Origin: Acephala macrosclerotiorum
Lineage: Eukaryota > Ascomycota > Leotiomycetes > Helotiales > Mollisiaceae
Assembly (NCBI GenBank): GCA_014904845.1
Contig: MU119217.1
Span: 248,001-312,000 of the forward strand
DNA length: 64,000 nt
Reading direction: 5' to 3'
Shown here: positions 35,471-48,016 of the stretch, piece by piece
Layout of the letters: the number at the start of each line of letters is the position of its first letter
Position numbering within the stretch: position 1 is the first letter of the stretch
The notes under the pieces: generated by a model
The model's database searches: none
Seen by the model: the letters and a program-made list of their open reading frames with translations, nothing else
What the model was told of the DNA's origin: nothing
Program-made: the position numbers and the translations under genes

Positions 35471-37594
35471 ATGTCAACACAACCCCCCAATCCACAATTG
35501 ATGGGCAGAACGAACGTCGCTATGGCGGTCGCTCAACCAAAGCCAAAGCCGGCTTCAAAGGCCAATACGACACCGAAAGGAAAGATGCAAATGCACAGAC
35601 GGTCGCGTACAGGTTTGTTGGATTTTCCCTTGTTAAATTCCGGTCCTGTTTCCTTGCCATCGCTTCGACTTAGAGCTCTTCCTGACTGAACAACATCTTA
35701 AGGTTGCTACACATGCCGACTACGAAGAAAGAAGTGCGACGAAGGTTCCCCTTCATGCACTGCTTGCAAACACCTTGGCCTTCGATGCGAATACAAACGG
35801 CCTATGTGGTGGAGCAACAATGACCAACGCCGGCTGCAAAAAGACAATATCAAGATGATCATTAAGAGGAAGAAGTTGACCGAGAAGACAACTTCCTCTG
35901 CGACAACACAAGTCATGACACCTGGCTCAGAAACACCGCCTGGACTTTCTCATTCTCTTCCCACCTCGGCAACATTTTCTGATCCCCTAGATCGCACTCG
36001 GTCCGCTTCAGTCGATTCACAATTATCACTTTTCGACTTCAATGCGCCTCCGCATATTGCCGACTACACCGCGTACAATGCGCAAATGCACTCCTCACAT
36101 TCGCAATATGCATCAATGTACCCCGAATTTTCACCCTACGAAATCGATGTCAAGACGGAAAGGCAAATGTACATCAATGACAATTTGACACGGCGCGAAT
36201 CTACGATTTCGACATTCAGCACTTATCATCCGCCACCACCTCCCGAAGCAATGCTCCCATCATTTCCAGTCGACAATGAGTGGGAAGGCGCCATATACAC
36301 CGATCGCAGAGAATCACTCGCGGAAGAAACATTAAACACCAACCTCTTCGATTTCTCACATGGCCATCCCTCAACTGTTCGCCAAGTCGCCATTGAGCTC
36401 GACGAGGGCGATCAACGGTTACTCGACCACTTCATCTCAGATGTTCTGCCTTCAGTATTCCCCATTCTTGAAACAAATCAACATGGCTCTGCCCGTACCG
36501 ATTACGTCCTCCCCGCTCTCTCGGACAACAAATGCTACCTGCACTGCTGTCTCAGCATAGCCGCGCAGCATTGCAAAGCCACAATGAACATCCAGGGGGA
36601 GCAAATTGACAACGATATCATGCGCCACCGTTATGCAACAATTTCAGAACTCTGCGAGGCTCTCAATCGCGATACCAATCATTCGGAAATTCTCGAGGCA
36701 ACACTCGGCATGATTTTCTTCCAATTCTCAGTAGGCAGATTCGACGATTCCCTGCCGGACATCCCATGGCACCAGCATTTCCAAGCCGCGATCTCCCTCG
36801 TACAGAAGCTTGAGCTCAGTCGTGCAGTTTCCGAATCACATGATCTCATCCCATTCAACATGACCCTCACAGCCTGGATCGACATTCTAGGATCAACCAT
36901 CCAAGGCCGTGCTCCAACTTTCGCCCACACGTACAGGGAAAAGCACTTGTCACAGACAAATTCATCTCTTGGACTTCGTGAACTTATGGGTTGCGAAGAC
37001 CGAGTCATGTACCTGATCTCTGAGATTGCCTGTTTAGAGGCACTCAAGAAGGACGGCATGGATGATATTGCGCTCTGCCAACATGTTCACGCACTCGGTG
37101 ACCAAATCGGCCTGACGGAGATTGGAGAACTTGGACCAAAAATCCCATTCAATGCGAACGGCGTCTTGAGCCCCAAGCAATTGAGCAAGAACATCACTGC
37201 TGCATTCAGAATCGCTGCCAGAATCTACCTGTGCAGCCTCGTCCCAGGCTTCACCCCCAGCCAAGCGAGCTGTGTTGGTTTGGTCTCAAAACTTACTCAG
37301 GTCCTGGAATTCATTCCTTCTGGTCAATCCGGGTTCGATCGCAGTCTCGTCTGGGTCTACCTCATCGGAGGCTCCGTCAGCACAATCGATTCACCATTCC
37401 GCTCATTCTTCGAGGAGCGACTGATGGGTTTGGGCGAGCTTGCGAACTTCGGAAGTTTCGGCCGCGTTGCCTGCCTCCTGAAGGAAGTTTGGGGACACGT
37501 CGATGGGCGCTTAAGTCCTGGGGGTGGTGAAGCACATTACGTTTCCTGGCGAGACGTGATGCAGATGAAGGGTTGGGATTTCTTGTTGATCTAG
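35471..37594 (+). CDS. pro1: PRO1/NosA-type Zn2Cys6 sexual-development transcription factor
   Basis: Exons 35471-35612 and 35703-37594 join in frame to 677 residues. The zinc cluster spans residues 49-76 with spacing C-x2-C-x6-C-x6-C-x2-C-x6-C (GCYTCRLRRKKCDEG, CTACKHLGLRCEYKRPMWW). It is preceded by KMQMHRRSRT and followed by WWSNNDQRRLQKDNIKMIIKR. This combination is specific to the PRO1 (Sordaria), RosA and NosA (Aspergillus) group, nuclear regulators of fruiting-body formation and cell-wall-integrity genes. The intron splits the codon just before the zinc cluster. The C-terminal two thirds form the fungal regulatory domain, ending MKGWDFLLI. The upstream gene-free region is unusually long. 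PRO1 versus its paralogues cannot be settled without a tree. Confidence 0.9.
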
Positions 37595-40526
37595 AAATTT
37601 CCTGGCTTAGAGTTCTCGACTGGCTTGAGAACTTCTACAAACTTCAACACACAATCTGCATTGTGCTTTTTTGATACTAGGTATCAAAATTCTTCACTTC
37701 ACCTCGGACGTCGAGCGCCCCATTGATAGAGTCCTGGAGACAATTGATTCACGCATTGGGGTTTACTGTTTGATCAGGGGATTGGAGCATTGCGAAACAG
37801 CGGGCTATCTGGATACACCAGCTTAATGGCTCGGGAAGAACGCAGCATGACGAATCGGGATGAAGCATATGCATGGACTAGACCACGGGATGGAATATGG
37901 GAATGGAAGGGAAGATGGTGGGAACGGTGCATCACTGGATGAACGATATACAACCACGACCTTTATTTTTTCTTGATTGACTTTCATCCTCTGATACATT
38001 AATCACTCTTTCATCACTCAGGCATTTTAGGGTCTAAATCCACAGCACGGCGTTCAGGATTGGGGCTTGGATTGGAATTTGGGGTGTTTGCTTTGGGTGG
38101 TATTTCAATACCCGGAAGCAGCAAAGACGTATCTTCCCTAGATGGGCCTAAAAAGGCTGGATCTGGTACGGACGTTACGTTCTCAGGGGAGGCAGAAGAA
38201 GAAACGTGTCTCGAGGATTCTGGAAGGAGAGACATTAGGCGGATGAGGGAGAGGAGTTGAGCACTGCTCCTCCGTTAGGGTTGGGAATGGAAACGGGGGG
38301 ACTCGGTTACGCATTTGTGTAGTTTCTGCGCGTTTGCGTAACTTGGTTGGATAATTGAAGAAGTTAAACCATTCAACTCCCATACATGTTTGCATCATTT
38401 GTGAGACCACACCTCATCCCGAAGAGGCCATCAGATGAAATCGCCACAGTCGTCATCTTACCTAGGCAACGCATAGTGAACTTCATCCAAACTCCTTCCG
38501 CAACCCGGTTCACGTGATCCGCTCCTCTTTGCTTTTCCTTCCGACGCCACTCAACCCGATATCTTTCATGAACAACAGTTCAGAAACATCCCTTTGTTGC
38601 ACATCGCATCGGGACTTCACGCTTCACGCATTCTCTTCCCTCATCTAAATCATGCCAAACAATAGTAAACAACCTCCTCCCCATTCCCGTCTTCACGTTG
38701 TTCAACCCTCTTCTCGCATGTTGTGGTGCGACTTTGGGTACGATATCGGATGTCGCCCACCGCCCACCAAATTCCTTCCACCAAAAGCCGATACTGTACC
38801 AGGCTTTGGAGTTGGAGCTTCGAACTGGGATTGGGATTGGGGGTCAAGCTAGGAGCGGCCGGCGGCCGTTGGGCAATTGATGCTTGATGCATGTTTTTGT
38901 TCTTTTTTCTTCAATTACAAGGTTACTGATGCGGGGCAAAATCACACGGATGTTATGATCGTGTATGCACGCAAGAGAATGCAGACTGCAGACGGATGGC
39001 AAGGAAGGAACAGGCATTCCATATCACGGACTTCATCCATTGCATCCCCGTGCCACCCCATGCCATCCCACGCCATCCCATGCCACCCTTTACCATGCCC
39101 AAAGGAAGAAAAAGAGGCGAGCGAAAGCGAGAAAGCCTTGGGGCGAAAGACCCTCGACTCTCGACTTCGGGGTCCAAATGCGCATTCGACGATCCTGTAC
39201 AAACTGCATAATTGATAGGTCTTGATCCTCGTTGCGACGAGTTGCTTGCGCAAGTATAGCATATCACATGCTGAGTAAACCTCTATCTGAGACTCAATCG
39301 CAGCCCAAGGAAGCGTTTGGGTCGTCCCACAGGCCGCATAGCCTGCTAATGAAGCTGAAGAGAAGCCGGAGGCGAAACTCCTTCCCGGCGATCGCTGCGG
39401 TGGAATCCTGCCCAAGGTCACATGGGCAAGGCCGTCATTCGATGGAAGCATTTTTCTTGATGCAAAACTTGATGCTGTGCTACTGTACGAAACTTGCGTG
39501 GGAAACCGATGCAGGAGAGAATGAACCAATCTATGGTCACGAGGATGAGTGACCCAGCTGAATGGAAGGGGAAGGAAGAAGGGCCGTTCCACAGATCCTG
39601 ATCAGGTGTCGTGTTTTCTTTTTTCGATCTTTTCGTACTGTTACAGTAGCCAATGTTTCGAGAGAGACCTTCTCTGCCAAAGTCGGTCTGTCCAAAGGGC
39701 ATTCCGGTTCGAAGACCTCAACGGGAAGAGTCGGTCTATGGTTCGACTTGTGGTGTGAATAATTTTCTCTCTCTCTCGTGATTTCGGTGAATTCTCGACT
39801 CACTTCCTCACTTTGTCATCCAATCGCGCTTAAGATTCTCGCGCGCAACGAGAACCAATTATCTCTCCGCGCAATCGACCTTTATGAAACGACATACTTC
39901 TTGAAGCGCCCAGAGCCTGTCAACTCAAAGACTCACCCCTTCTACCAGACTGCACTGCCTCACCAAGTAAGGTCGTCGCAAAGCGCTTTCTTTAGCCTAT
40001 GAATCCTCTCGCTCCTCGCGCCGCCGTCGCAGTGGAAGCTGTACCTATTCTCGTATCGTCAAGGTCTATTCGAAGATACACGGTCGACTCGAAATGGACC
40101 TCGCAGCTCTGCAGTACCAGTGCCGGAGAATATGCATGCCGAAAGAGAGGCTGTTACCGCTATGAATTTTGAGCCCTATGACGAAAGGTGGGTGAAGAAT
40201 AGTGGAAGAACAGGTAGGGGAGACAAAGAGATGGAGTGGTTATGAATGAAGCGGCCGTTTCTAGAAGCCTGTTCTGATCGTTGTGACTTTGTTTCTTGAA
40301 GTTTGTTTCGTTCCCTTTGTTGGTCTCTCTCGCTCATATACTCTTTGAATCATGGTTGCGGACTCGAACATTCGCACAGATTTTATTGTATAATCATTGC
40401 TTCTGTAGTCTTCGAACCTTCCAAGTCTTTCGAGTACGAACATCTACCAAAGCGAAAGTCGATATCCTCCCGACTTACGACCTGAGCGTTACATAAGGTT
40501 CATCGTTATTTGGACAAGGGAACACG
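37595..40526. other. 2.9-kb intergenic region
   Basis: No supported gene was found. A 216-codon minus-strand frame (38942-39592) overlaps a 10-bp tandem repeat and lacks any familiar motif, so I do not call it. The final portion should contain the promoter and 5' leader of the membrane protein gene at 40527. Confidence 0.45.
39041..39090. repeat. 10-bp tandem repeat
   Basis: Five units of a decamer with consensus TGCCAYCCCA (two units begin TGCAT or CGCCA) run without interruption in non-coding DNA. Confidence 0.85.
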
Positions 40527-42017
40527 ATGAGGAGTTCTACAAGAACAAGGCAGACGGTCCTCGTAGCAGTCTGCCTCGCGACCTCCATCACAGCACGATC
40601 AACACCCAACATACTCGAGCGATCCACCTGTCCAGACCCATTATACAACGCATGCTCTCAAGCAGGACTACCGGCGAACTTCTGCTGTCCATCAGGAAAC
40701 ACATGCATACCCCTCGCAGGAAACACAACCGTGCTCTGCTGCCCTAACGGCCAGACATGCCAAACCATCAAACCGATTGTCTGCGATATCACCTCTCAGA
40801 ATGTAACTGCATATCCAGACAACACTCTCAAAACAACCGCTCTGGGGTCAAGTCTGCCAACATGTGCAGGACAATGTTGTCCATTCGGATACAGCTGCAA
40901 CAGCGGAGGAAACTGCTTCATGAATACCGACCAAAGCGTTCCTCCCTCCGGCTCCTCAACTAGCACAACCTCAGCATCACCAACTAGCACACCCACCTCT
41001 TCCTCAACCGCCCACCCAAGCAGCACAAGCACCTCATCCTCCTCTCAAAACAGCACTGCACCGGTCACAGCAACAACCAATAAATTCCCCGTCCCCATCT
41101 TTCTCGCAGGCTTCCTCCCCGGTATCACCCTCGGAATACTAGTCACTCTCCTATTACTCTGCATCCGCGGTTCCCGCGCCAAAAAGGCCTCCGCGAACGA
41201 GCGCCGGCGCTCTGGCTCCTCTTTTGGCAACACATTCATCTCAGAACCGCAACCAATGCACGACGACATGCGTACCGACTTTCTGAGGAAACCACCTATG
41301 ACTCCGTCTTCTACTGCTGGAAGCACACCCGATAGAAGGAACACGATGAAAGGGAAAGTTCAAGGATTGTTTAGGAAGAGTAGAGGGCCGGGGACAGCGC
41401 AATGGGAGGCTGAAGTTGCGCCGCCTATGCCGTTGAACGTTCAGAAGAATGTGAAAATTAATGCAAGACCGGTTACGCCGCCTAATCAGAGGGCAACGAG
41501 TGGGACCTTTGTACCGTTAGCATTCGATGATGGTAGTTCGACGCATAGGTCTCCTGCGACTCTTGCTCCTTCTACTCCTCCTACCCTTCGAACGAATCCC
41601 GGAGGAGGATTGAGGGCAAATGATCGGGATAGTTATATTACTACTATGTCTGATATCATGGATAGAGACAAGGCGGGTAGTATTGGAAGTGGAAGTGGGA
41701 ATGCGCCGTTAGCGGGGTTGCCGAAGAAGGGTCAGCGTGAGTCTATTCCTCTTCCTCCTTTTCGTTCTGATTTGTGGGTTCCGAGTCTTTTAAGAGATGA
41801 TGTTTCTTCTTTCCGTTACTCAGTGAGTGATGGGAATGAGGATTTGGACAAGGCTGATGGCTTTGTGCCAAGTTCTTTGACGAGTGTTGTTTCTCCCTCT
41901 TCACTTCATTCTTCTTGGTCTAGGACTTTGATGGGTAGTCCTCGTCTAAGTTCGAATCCAAGTCCAAGCCCAAGACAACCAAAGTTCGAAGCGAGGGGCG
42001 GGATGAACATGTTCTAG
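40527..42017 (+). CDS. Cys-rich single-pass membrane protein, cell-wall-sensor-like
   Basis: A single exon encodes 496 residues. The layout is a signal peptide (about 1-23), a Cys-rich ectodomain (about 34-130, with repeated CCPxGxxC units such as FCCPSGNTC, LCCPNGQTC and QCCPFGYSC), a Ser/Thr/Pro stalk (about 135-182), and one membrane helix (about 188-213, IFLAGFLPGITLGILVTLLLL). A basic stop-transfer RGSRAKK and a long disordered cytoplasmic tail with many SP/TP sites follow. The architecture matches an uncharacterised fungal type-I membrane family and recalls Wsc/Mid2 wall sensors, but the Cys module is not a WSC domain. A role in sensing or anchoring at the cell surface is inference. The frame is intact. 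Confidence 0.85.
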   Translation: MRSSTRTRQTVLVAVCLATSITARSTPNILERSTCPDPLYNACSQAGLPANFCCPSGNTCIPLAGNTTVLCCPNGQTCQTIKPIVCDITSQNVTAYPDNTLKTTALGSSLPTCAGQCCPFGYSCNSGGNCFMNTDQSVPPSGSSTSTTSASPTSTPTSSSTAHPSSTSTSSSSQNSTAPVTATTNKFPVPIFLAGFLPGITLGILVTLLLLCIRGSRAKKASANERRRSGSSFGNTFISEPQPMHDDMRTDFLRKPPMTPSSTAGSTPDRRNTMKGKVQGLFRKSRGPGTAQWEAEVAPPMPLNVQKNVKINARPVTPPNQRATSGTFVPLAFDDGSSTHRSPATLAPSTPPTLRTNPGGGLRANDRDSYITTMSDIMDRDKAGSIGSGSGNAPLAGLPKKGQRESIPLPPFRSDLWVPSLLRDDVSSFRYSVSDGNEDLDKADGFVPSSLTSVVSPSSLHSSWSRTLMGSPRLSSNPSPSPRQPKFEARGGMNMF

Positions 42018-43977
42018 TCTGGATCAACTCGCTGACTATCTGATCACAGCATACGTCTACCATGGACAGACCTACAACTCCCCGCCACGATGACCCCTCA
42101 GACCGTCGGACTGGCTTCTTGAGCCAAAGTAAACACCTTTTTGTACAAATATGGTAGATTGATGGCCAAATATAGCGAGCGGGAGTACAGGTGGCATTTT
42201 TGCATGGTGTTGGGGAGTTTGGCAGTTTGAGCTACTGACTGTAATGCAAGCTCATTTGACTTGCTGGTGGTGGCTGACGTTCGTTCACTTCAGAGTACAA
42301 CTTTTATATATACCCTCGTTGAATATACTTTTCTATCCCTGATTTCTCAAGTTTTGCTTCTCTGACGTCTTCCTTTTCGCCTTGTGATTAAGTGATCTTC
42401 TTAACTCAACTGACTTGAAGTAAAGGCCATGAATGTATCTAGCGGTGAGCAGCCAGATAGTATTGAAGTTGTGAATCACTTTGAGTAGTAGACTGGATGG
42501 AGCGGTTGCTTGAAGTTGAACCTGAGATCTGTGGATTTCCCTCCCTTCCTTATTACTTACACCAGTTGTGAATGTCATCATATCCATCTTTGCAGCTTTG
42601 CAACCTGAGAGTGGATGAGCTCCTCCAACTAACCCCAGCTCATTGTTCCCCCTCCCCCTCTTCTTCGTTCGAGGTTGAGCGAAAAGCACTAATTGCCTCT
42701 GCTCTCACACCATACTTTCATCGCATCGTAACTTTTGACAATCAAACCCCTCCCATTCAACCGCTATTTTTCATTGTCCCACTTATGATGAGGACATGAG
42801 GTCTCAAAACATTCTCTCCCAAAGATATACTTTCAAATGGATTCGAAACGACCGTGTCCATCTTCGTGCATAGACTCCGCATTGGAGATATGCTTTCTTG
42901 TAATAGTTTCTGGTTGAAGATGATAGATGCCTGCCAAGGAATGTCCATATATCAGTCTAGTCGAGAGATAAAGATAGGGATCGAGGATTTAGGCTAGAGT
43001 GCGAATGTTACAGAGTGCCAGGTTGAATGAATGGATGAATTTAAACCCCTTCGCCGAGAAGATGTGAGTAGTTGGGGCGAAATTTTTGACATGATGAATA
43101 ACGAATACACAGGGCACCGGACACATCATAGCCATTGGCTATTATTCGAACCTGACTCGGCCAATCCTAAGAGTAAAGTAGCAAGAACGAAAAGGCAGAG
43201 CAAGCAAGACCGAGAGCCGCAAACTTTGGGGACTTGGAAGGCAAGAACCACGCATGCGGATTTATACTATACCAGAGAAATCATGCTTGCTTGACTCCAT
43301 ATTCAAAACATCCTAGAAGTACACAATTTGAATATGAGAATGTCCAAAATTGGATTGCGGATCGATGTCAGGACGACGGTACATGACTTGATGACCCAGC
43401 ATGATCCAACGGTACACATTTTAGACTATGTCAAGCACAGTAATTTAGAATGAGGAAATGAGAAATGACTGCAACTCGGGACGCAGCTACAATTTCAGTT
43501 AGTTTTTAGCTTCATCTAGTCGACCTGGATGAAGCTAGGACATAGACGTTGGTGTAATATTGAGAAACTTAGTACCTGCGAAACAAAAGCTGCAATCATA
43601 ACTGATATTGGAACTGCCATAGCAGGATCAAGGCGGTCTCGAGGGTGTATAATTTCGCAAACTTCCACCATTCTAGACTGTGCCTTGTCTTCGTTGTTCC
43701 CCAAGCATCACTTCCCTCATAATTCATAGCACCCCAGTCACCCCATATCTTGCTCACCCCATGCTAAAATAAGCCTTATACTGCCAACCCCCTTGAAACC
43801 CAATCGGCAGCTCCCCATTAGCAGGTAGCGGGACATTTTCCGGCTGTCTAATAGATGGTTGAAGAGGATAATTCCACGCCATCCTGGACGCACACCGGAG
43901 TTGCGGAGACTGTTATGTGTATGTAATTGGCGGCGTTCCTCGATGAGGAGTGGTGACTAGCCTCTATCGCTACCAGT
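42018..43977. other. Intergenic region
   Basis: No gene is recognised. A short minus-strand open tail (about 43755-43905) may be the decayed 3' end of the GFA relic to its right, but I cannot join it with confidence. Confidence 0.4.
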
Positions 43978-44173
43978 CTACCGCTGGCAATTGTCGCAGA
44001 AACATATGGCTTGATACATGAAGTCTGGTGTAATGTTCGTGGTCCACTAGGATGATAATTAGCCTCGTAGCAATAATGGATGGGTTTAAAGGAGGGATTG
44101 AAGTTGATATACGACTTACCGTAACCCCTCCACAGAGGCAATGGCCTGCAGCCGTTGGTATATACCCCGACAT
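43978..44173 (-). pseudogene. GFA/CENP-V family remnant (zinc-binding N-terminus only)
   Basis: The GFA family (glutathione-dependent formaldehyde-activating enzyme and relatives) is defined by two Cys clusters binding zinc. Exon 1 (44120-44173) reads MSGYIPTAAGHCLCGGVT. After an intron with GTAAGT donor and a CCTAG acceptor, exon 2 continues in phase with TTNITPDFMYQAICFCDNCQR. Both the C-x-C and the C-x-C-x2-C sites are present. The frame then meets TAG directly after QR, where relatives continue with TGS. The following bases do read TGS in the same frame, so a CAG-to-TAG change is likely. The downstream part has another stop and no clear second half. It is a broken or heavily truncated gene. 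Confidence 0.55.
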
Positions 44174-44460
44174 GGTGCAAGTGGATGACTGAGTTGAAGC
44201 TGTAGATCAAAGAGCACGCCGATACGACATGATGTCACTGAAATGTGACCTAGGAATGGAAGCGTTATGGGTGAATCATGTGGATATTTGATTCGAACAA
44301 TACATCGTAGGTGCTTTGAATCATCGAAATATTCAGCACAGTGAACTTGAGTGTGGACGTCAGAACACTATTCGACTTGTGAATCAAAGGGATGAACCGG
44401 CTATGACTGGTAGACGTCTCGTAAACTGCATTTTCGAACTCTCTTAAGTCTTCCTATGGC

Positions 44461-45887
44461 CTAGTAGCAACAGGTCGATGTTTCTGTCAAATCGAAAGAA
44501 ATTGCTCTAATCCCGAAGTGCTTAGCGCACTGCAGCTTCTCATAATTATCTCCATGATATGCCTCCCAGTTTGGTAGTGTTGAATTAATATAATTGAGAT
44601 AGGTTGCCTTTCCATCCAAAGCGTGTGGGAGCAAGGGTGCCCTGCAGTGATCCACAAAGGCGATCATGATCTTCTCATCCTTGAGATCAAACCATTAGGC
44701 TCGAGCTGTGCAGACATAGGCGCCCTTACGCCAGAAGAAGGCTGTACCCGTCTTCCCAACACTGGATGTTGCCTGCCCGATGTGATCCCAAAGGATGTGG
44801 CAGGCGCTGGAAGGCGTGGCCGCCGTCTTGGAAGAGAGTTGCGGTTTGTTTCATGAGAGTGGTTATAATAGAACAACTTCCGGAGTCATCTTGTGCTCTT
44901 CAATGATGAAGGAGCCGTGGTGGAAGTATGCCTTCTCGAACGTGCCGAATGCTGCATCTATCTTTGCCCAGTCTGACCAGTGCATCTCCGTCAACCCATC
45001 GTCAAGCTAGAATGCCATCAGTGGTGCGATCTCTTTCAAGCATTGCTTTTTTGTGCCGTTGTAGATGGTAGCCAACTGTCCCTCGAGATGGTTGTCGGCA
45101 TCATATCGTCAGATGGCCTCGAATGTGATGTTGTCCGACCATGCGATTTTATTCCAGACCTCGAACATTACCTTGAACTCCTTCATCTGGTCGGGGAGTT
45201 TCCATTTCAAGTTTCCGCATGCCACAGTCCCCTTACAATTGTTCGGACGATGGGCCACCAGGGCCTAGACTTGAACCTCAACTGTGACGCCAAACTTTCC
45301 TCCACCTCCTCCGCACAGAGCTCAGAACATATCCTTCCGGTTCTGGTCAACTTCCTTATTCGGTAGCGTGAAGGTCTTGCCTTCGGCTATGACAACAGTC
45401 ATCTCTAACACATTATCATAACCAAATCCGAACTTCCTTGAGAACGGACTCAGCCCTCCACCAAGCAAAAACGCGCTTACTCCCACCGTTGGACACTGGC
45501 CGCTAATAATGATATGCCTCAGATCCCGTGACTTCAGCAGCGCGTAGACGTCCTGCAACAGCGCACCTCCCTGGATCGTGACGACCTCGCTTGCAGGGTC
45601 GGTAGCCACACCATTCAGCCCGCTCAAGTCTAACACTAGACCTCCTTTGTTGAGACAGTATCCAGCGTACGAATGTCCGCCGCTCTTCACTGTCAGCTCG
45701 TGCCTGCAGGCGCGGGAGAAAGCGATCGTTGTGGCGACGTCCCGAACGCTAGTAGCTTGCACGACAAAGTCGGCTTTTGGGACTGGTAGAGGAGGTTGTC
45801 GATGAAGCTGGCATCTGCATAGGTCTTGGAACCCAGGAAGAGAACCGTGCCGGTCCTGAGCTCCTCCTCGAGTGTCTTAAAAGCCAT
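44461..45887 (-). pseudogene. FAD-linked oxidase pseudogene (berberine bridge enzyme type)
   Basis: The intact ancestor was a secreted or peroxisomal BBE-like flavoprotein oxidising small metabolites. Family blocks are plain: ELTVKSGGHSYAGY (with the FAD-linking His), LVLDLSGLNG, GGALLQDVYALL, GQCPTVGVSAFLLGGGL (with the second FAD-linking Cys position), FGYDNVLEMTVV, then LCGGGGGKFGVTV and the C-terminal BBE motif YLNYINSTLPNWE with YHGDNYEKLQ. Lesions are a one-base shift near 45780 before DFVVQATSV, TGA at 45322-45324 where the family has Trp (TGG to TGA), and at least three more in-frame stops between 44860 and 45110. Preserved length (about 470 codons) indicates fairly recent loss. The neighbouring GFA relic has the same orientation. 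Confidence 0.85.
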
Positions 45888-46218
45888 GCCGATCTGAGCG
45901 GGCTTATACCCGGACGGCGAGAAGTCTGAGGCTGCCGTAATGAGGTATTAGACCGTAAAGATTCACAAAAGTACACTTTCTAGCCAGCCTGATAGCTGCC
46001 TGAGAACTATGGAACATGAAACGTGCCTCTTCCTCTATATATAAAATCCAAAAATGACGTCTGGAATGGATCGTGAAGACATTGCCCAAGTTGTATGCTC
46101 CGTTCCGCTGGAATGAGAAGTGTTTCATCCCGGATACAATGTCGAAGCTGGAGAATGAACCCCAGAAAATTCTGCGTTGTTCGTATGTATACCGAAATCG
46201 AATCGCAAATTCTCATCG

Positions 46219-46906
46219 TTATCCTTGCTCGACGAAAGCTTTCAGTTCCGTAGCACATTTTTGCTGACTTTCAGCCAAGTCTTCCCGAGCAGTCAGAAGT
46301 AGGTAATAGGCTCCGATCCCCTCCAGCGTCTGCCAGGTTCTGTACTCGCAGAACCCAGGCTGGCCTTCGATTGGTACCACTTCTTGGACGCGCTCAGAAA
46401 AGAGAAGCCACTTCGGATAAGTAGTGCTCATGTCTGCGACCCTTCTATTCTCGGATTCCAACATGGTTAACCTTACTGGAATGATTCGTTCTGGGAAATC
46501 AACGATATTAAGCTGTCGTTGATGTTAACAATCTGTATAAAGCTTTCTAGGACTCTCCTATGCCATCATGGAAAGTTATCATATTTCGAAGAAAACTTAC
46601 TTTGAAGCTTCCTGTGCTGCCCACGTGAGGTACACCCTTCTCGTCGACATCATTCCACTTATAATCGGAATATGGTGACCATTTTGAGTAGCCTTTATAG
46701 TTTTTGACCACTGCAAACACTTGATCGGCGCTTGCTTTGACCTTGCTGGAAGCAAGAGCTGTCAAAACTCCATTGCCACGAGGAATATTGGGAGTGGGAA
46801 CAATTTGCTGTTCGTCAACAGAATTTTGAACAATAACAATTAAAAATAGCAAAGATATTATTATGAAAGCCACCGCAGCGCTGATATACACAGTGGTGGT
46901 AGCCAT
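46219..46906 (-). CDS. Membrane-anchored SRPBCC (START-like) family protein
   Basis: Exons 46601-46906 and 46219-46512 with an 88-nt intron give 199 residues in one frame. Residues 7-30 form a hydrophobic anchor (VYISAAVAFIIISLLFLIVIV). The remainder is an SRPBCC/polyketide-cyclase-like hydrophobic-ligand fold, with KVKASADQVFAVVKNYKGYSKWSPYSDYKW, VGSTGSFK, STTYPKWLLFSERVQEV and a long C-terminal helix AREDLAESQQKCATELKAFV. Ligand and function are unknown. Soluble relatives occur across fungi, often next to flavin oxidases. It is divergent from the Shr3 gene and intact, unlike the BBE pseudogene beside it. A start further upstream (46990) would remove the clean anchor, so I prefer 46906. Confidence 0.82.
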
Positions 46907-47298
46907 TTCAAAATATGTGAATGTTCTGTTTTGAGATTTGTGTGTTAAAGCGCTAAAGCTTCGATGACCTCGGACGGATCGTTCGCCCACCTTCCTCTTT
47001 CAGTGTAAGCACCCTGAAATAAGCTAACGAATGCCGCTAGTGGAATTTCGGGGTCAACTCCAAATGAGAGCCCCATCCACATCTGCGACTCGTTGTCCTT
47101 TATTTACAGACCTCATCTTCGTACGACAATATCGATCTCCTTGTGGAACATTTTCGCGTCATATTGGAGTCCACCAGCTCTTTCGATTTACAAGATCCAC
47201 CTACCAGCGTTTGGCAAGCTCCAGCCTCGGCCAACATCCCGCAATCATAGATAAGGCAACGGGGACCCTGAAAGCAGACTTTTCGCATCTTCTTCACC
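46907..47298. promoter_or_regulatory. Shared divergent promoter region
   Basis: This 392-bp spacer lies between the divergent SRPBCC and Shr3 genes. Both promoters must lie here. No specific binding site was identified. Confidence 0.5.
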
Positions 47299-48016
47299 AT
47301 GGATCCAGGGAAAGTATCAATCTTTAAGACCTATGACAAGCCCAGAGGACAAGGAGGATCAGGATCATTTGCAACATTCATGATCATTGGCCGTAAGCCG
47401 TGCTCTCATCCAGTCTCAATCCCAGACTGACAATTTTAAAGCAACATGTTTCTTCCTAGGCATGCTCTTTTCCGCCTTCCCCTACGACTACCCACTACTC
47501 TGGACATCTGAACCCACTCCTGCCGCCTACTACGACCAATTCGAAACACACCTCAAGTTCCTGCACGCTTCTCCCCCAATTATTCCGCGAATCCTACACA
47601 TCGCAATCTCAATCGGCTTCTGCGGGTTCTTCATCAAGCTCTTCAAACCCTCCGAAGCAAACCTCCTTTTCGACGGCGCATCTCTCCTCCTCTACGTAGT
47701 CGGTGTTGTAGTCTACATAACCAACATCGTCAAAGGCCTCCGAATCGTAACTTCTGGCATCTACGGCCAACAAGAATCCGACACCGAGCTAGCAATCGGC
47801 CGAGAGGACAGTCTTCGTGTGCTAGCAGCCAGTAATACAATTCTAGCACTTGTGCTTGTCGGCGTCTTAGTTCTACAAGCTGGACAATGGTATGCGGAAA
47901 GGAAGGAGAGCGATGAGATAGCGAAGTTTGAGAAGGAGCAGAAGGAGAAAGATGCTGCAGGGGGTAAGACGAAAGGAGGACATGTTACGAGATCTAGCTC
48001 GAAGAAGAAGCAGTGA
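47299..48016 (+). CDS. shr3: Shr3-family ER chaperone for amino-acid permeases
   Basis: Exons 47299-47392 and 47442-48016 (49-nt intron) encode 222 residues. Shr3 (Psh3 in fission yeast) is an ER membrane protein that keeps amino-acid permeases from aggregating and lets them leave for the plasma membrane. The diagnostic segment GSFATFMIIGPTCFFLGMLFSAFPYDYPLLW spans the splice junction; four membrane helices follow (ILHIAISIGFCGFFIKLF, LLLYVVGVVVYITNIV, ASNTILALVLVGVLVL). The tail is charged and ends KKKQ, resembling a di-lysine ER retrieval signal. The start is 47299. The 20-residue extension before GSFATF is Gly/Lys-rich and less conserved. Confidence 0.92.

Noticed and set aside
38942..39592. 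216-codon minus-strand ORF
   Set aside because: Runs antisense through a 10-bp tandem repeat, which produces a GMAWDGMGW-like low-complexity stretch. No family resemblance.
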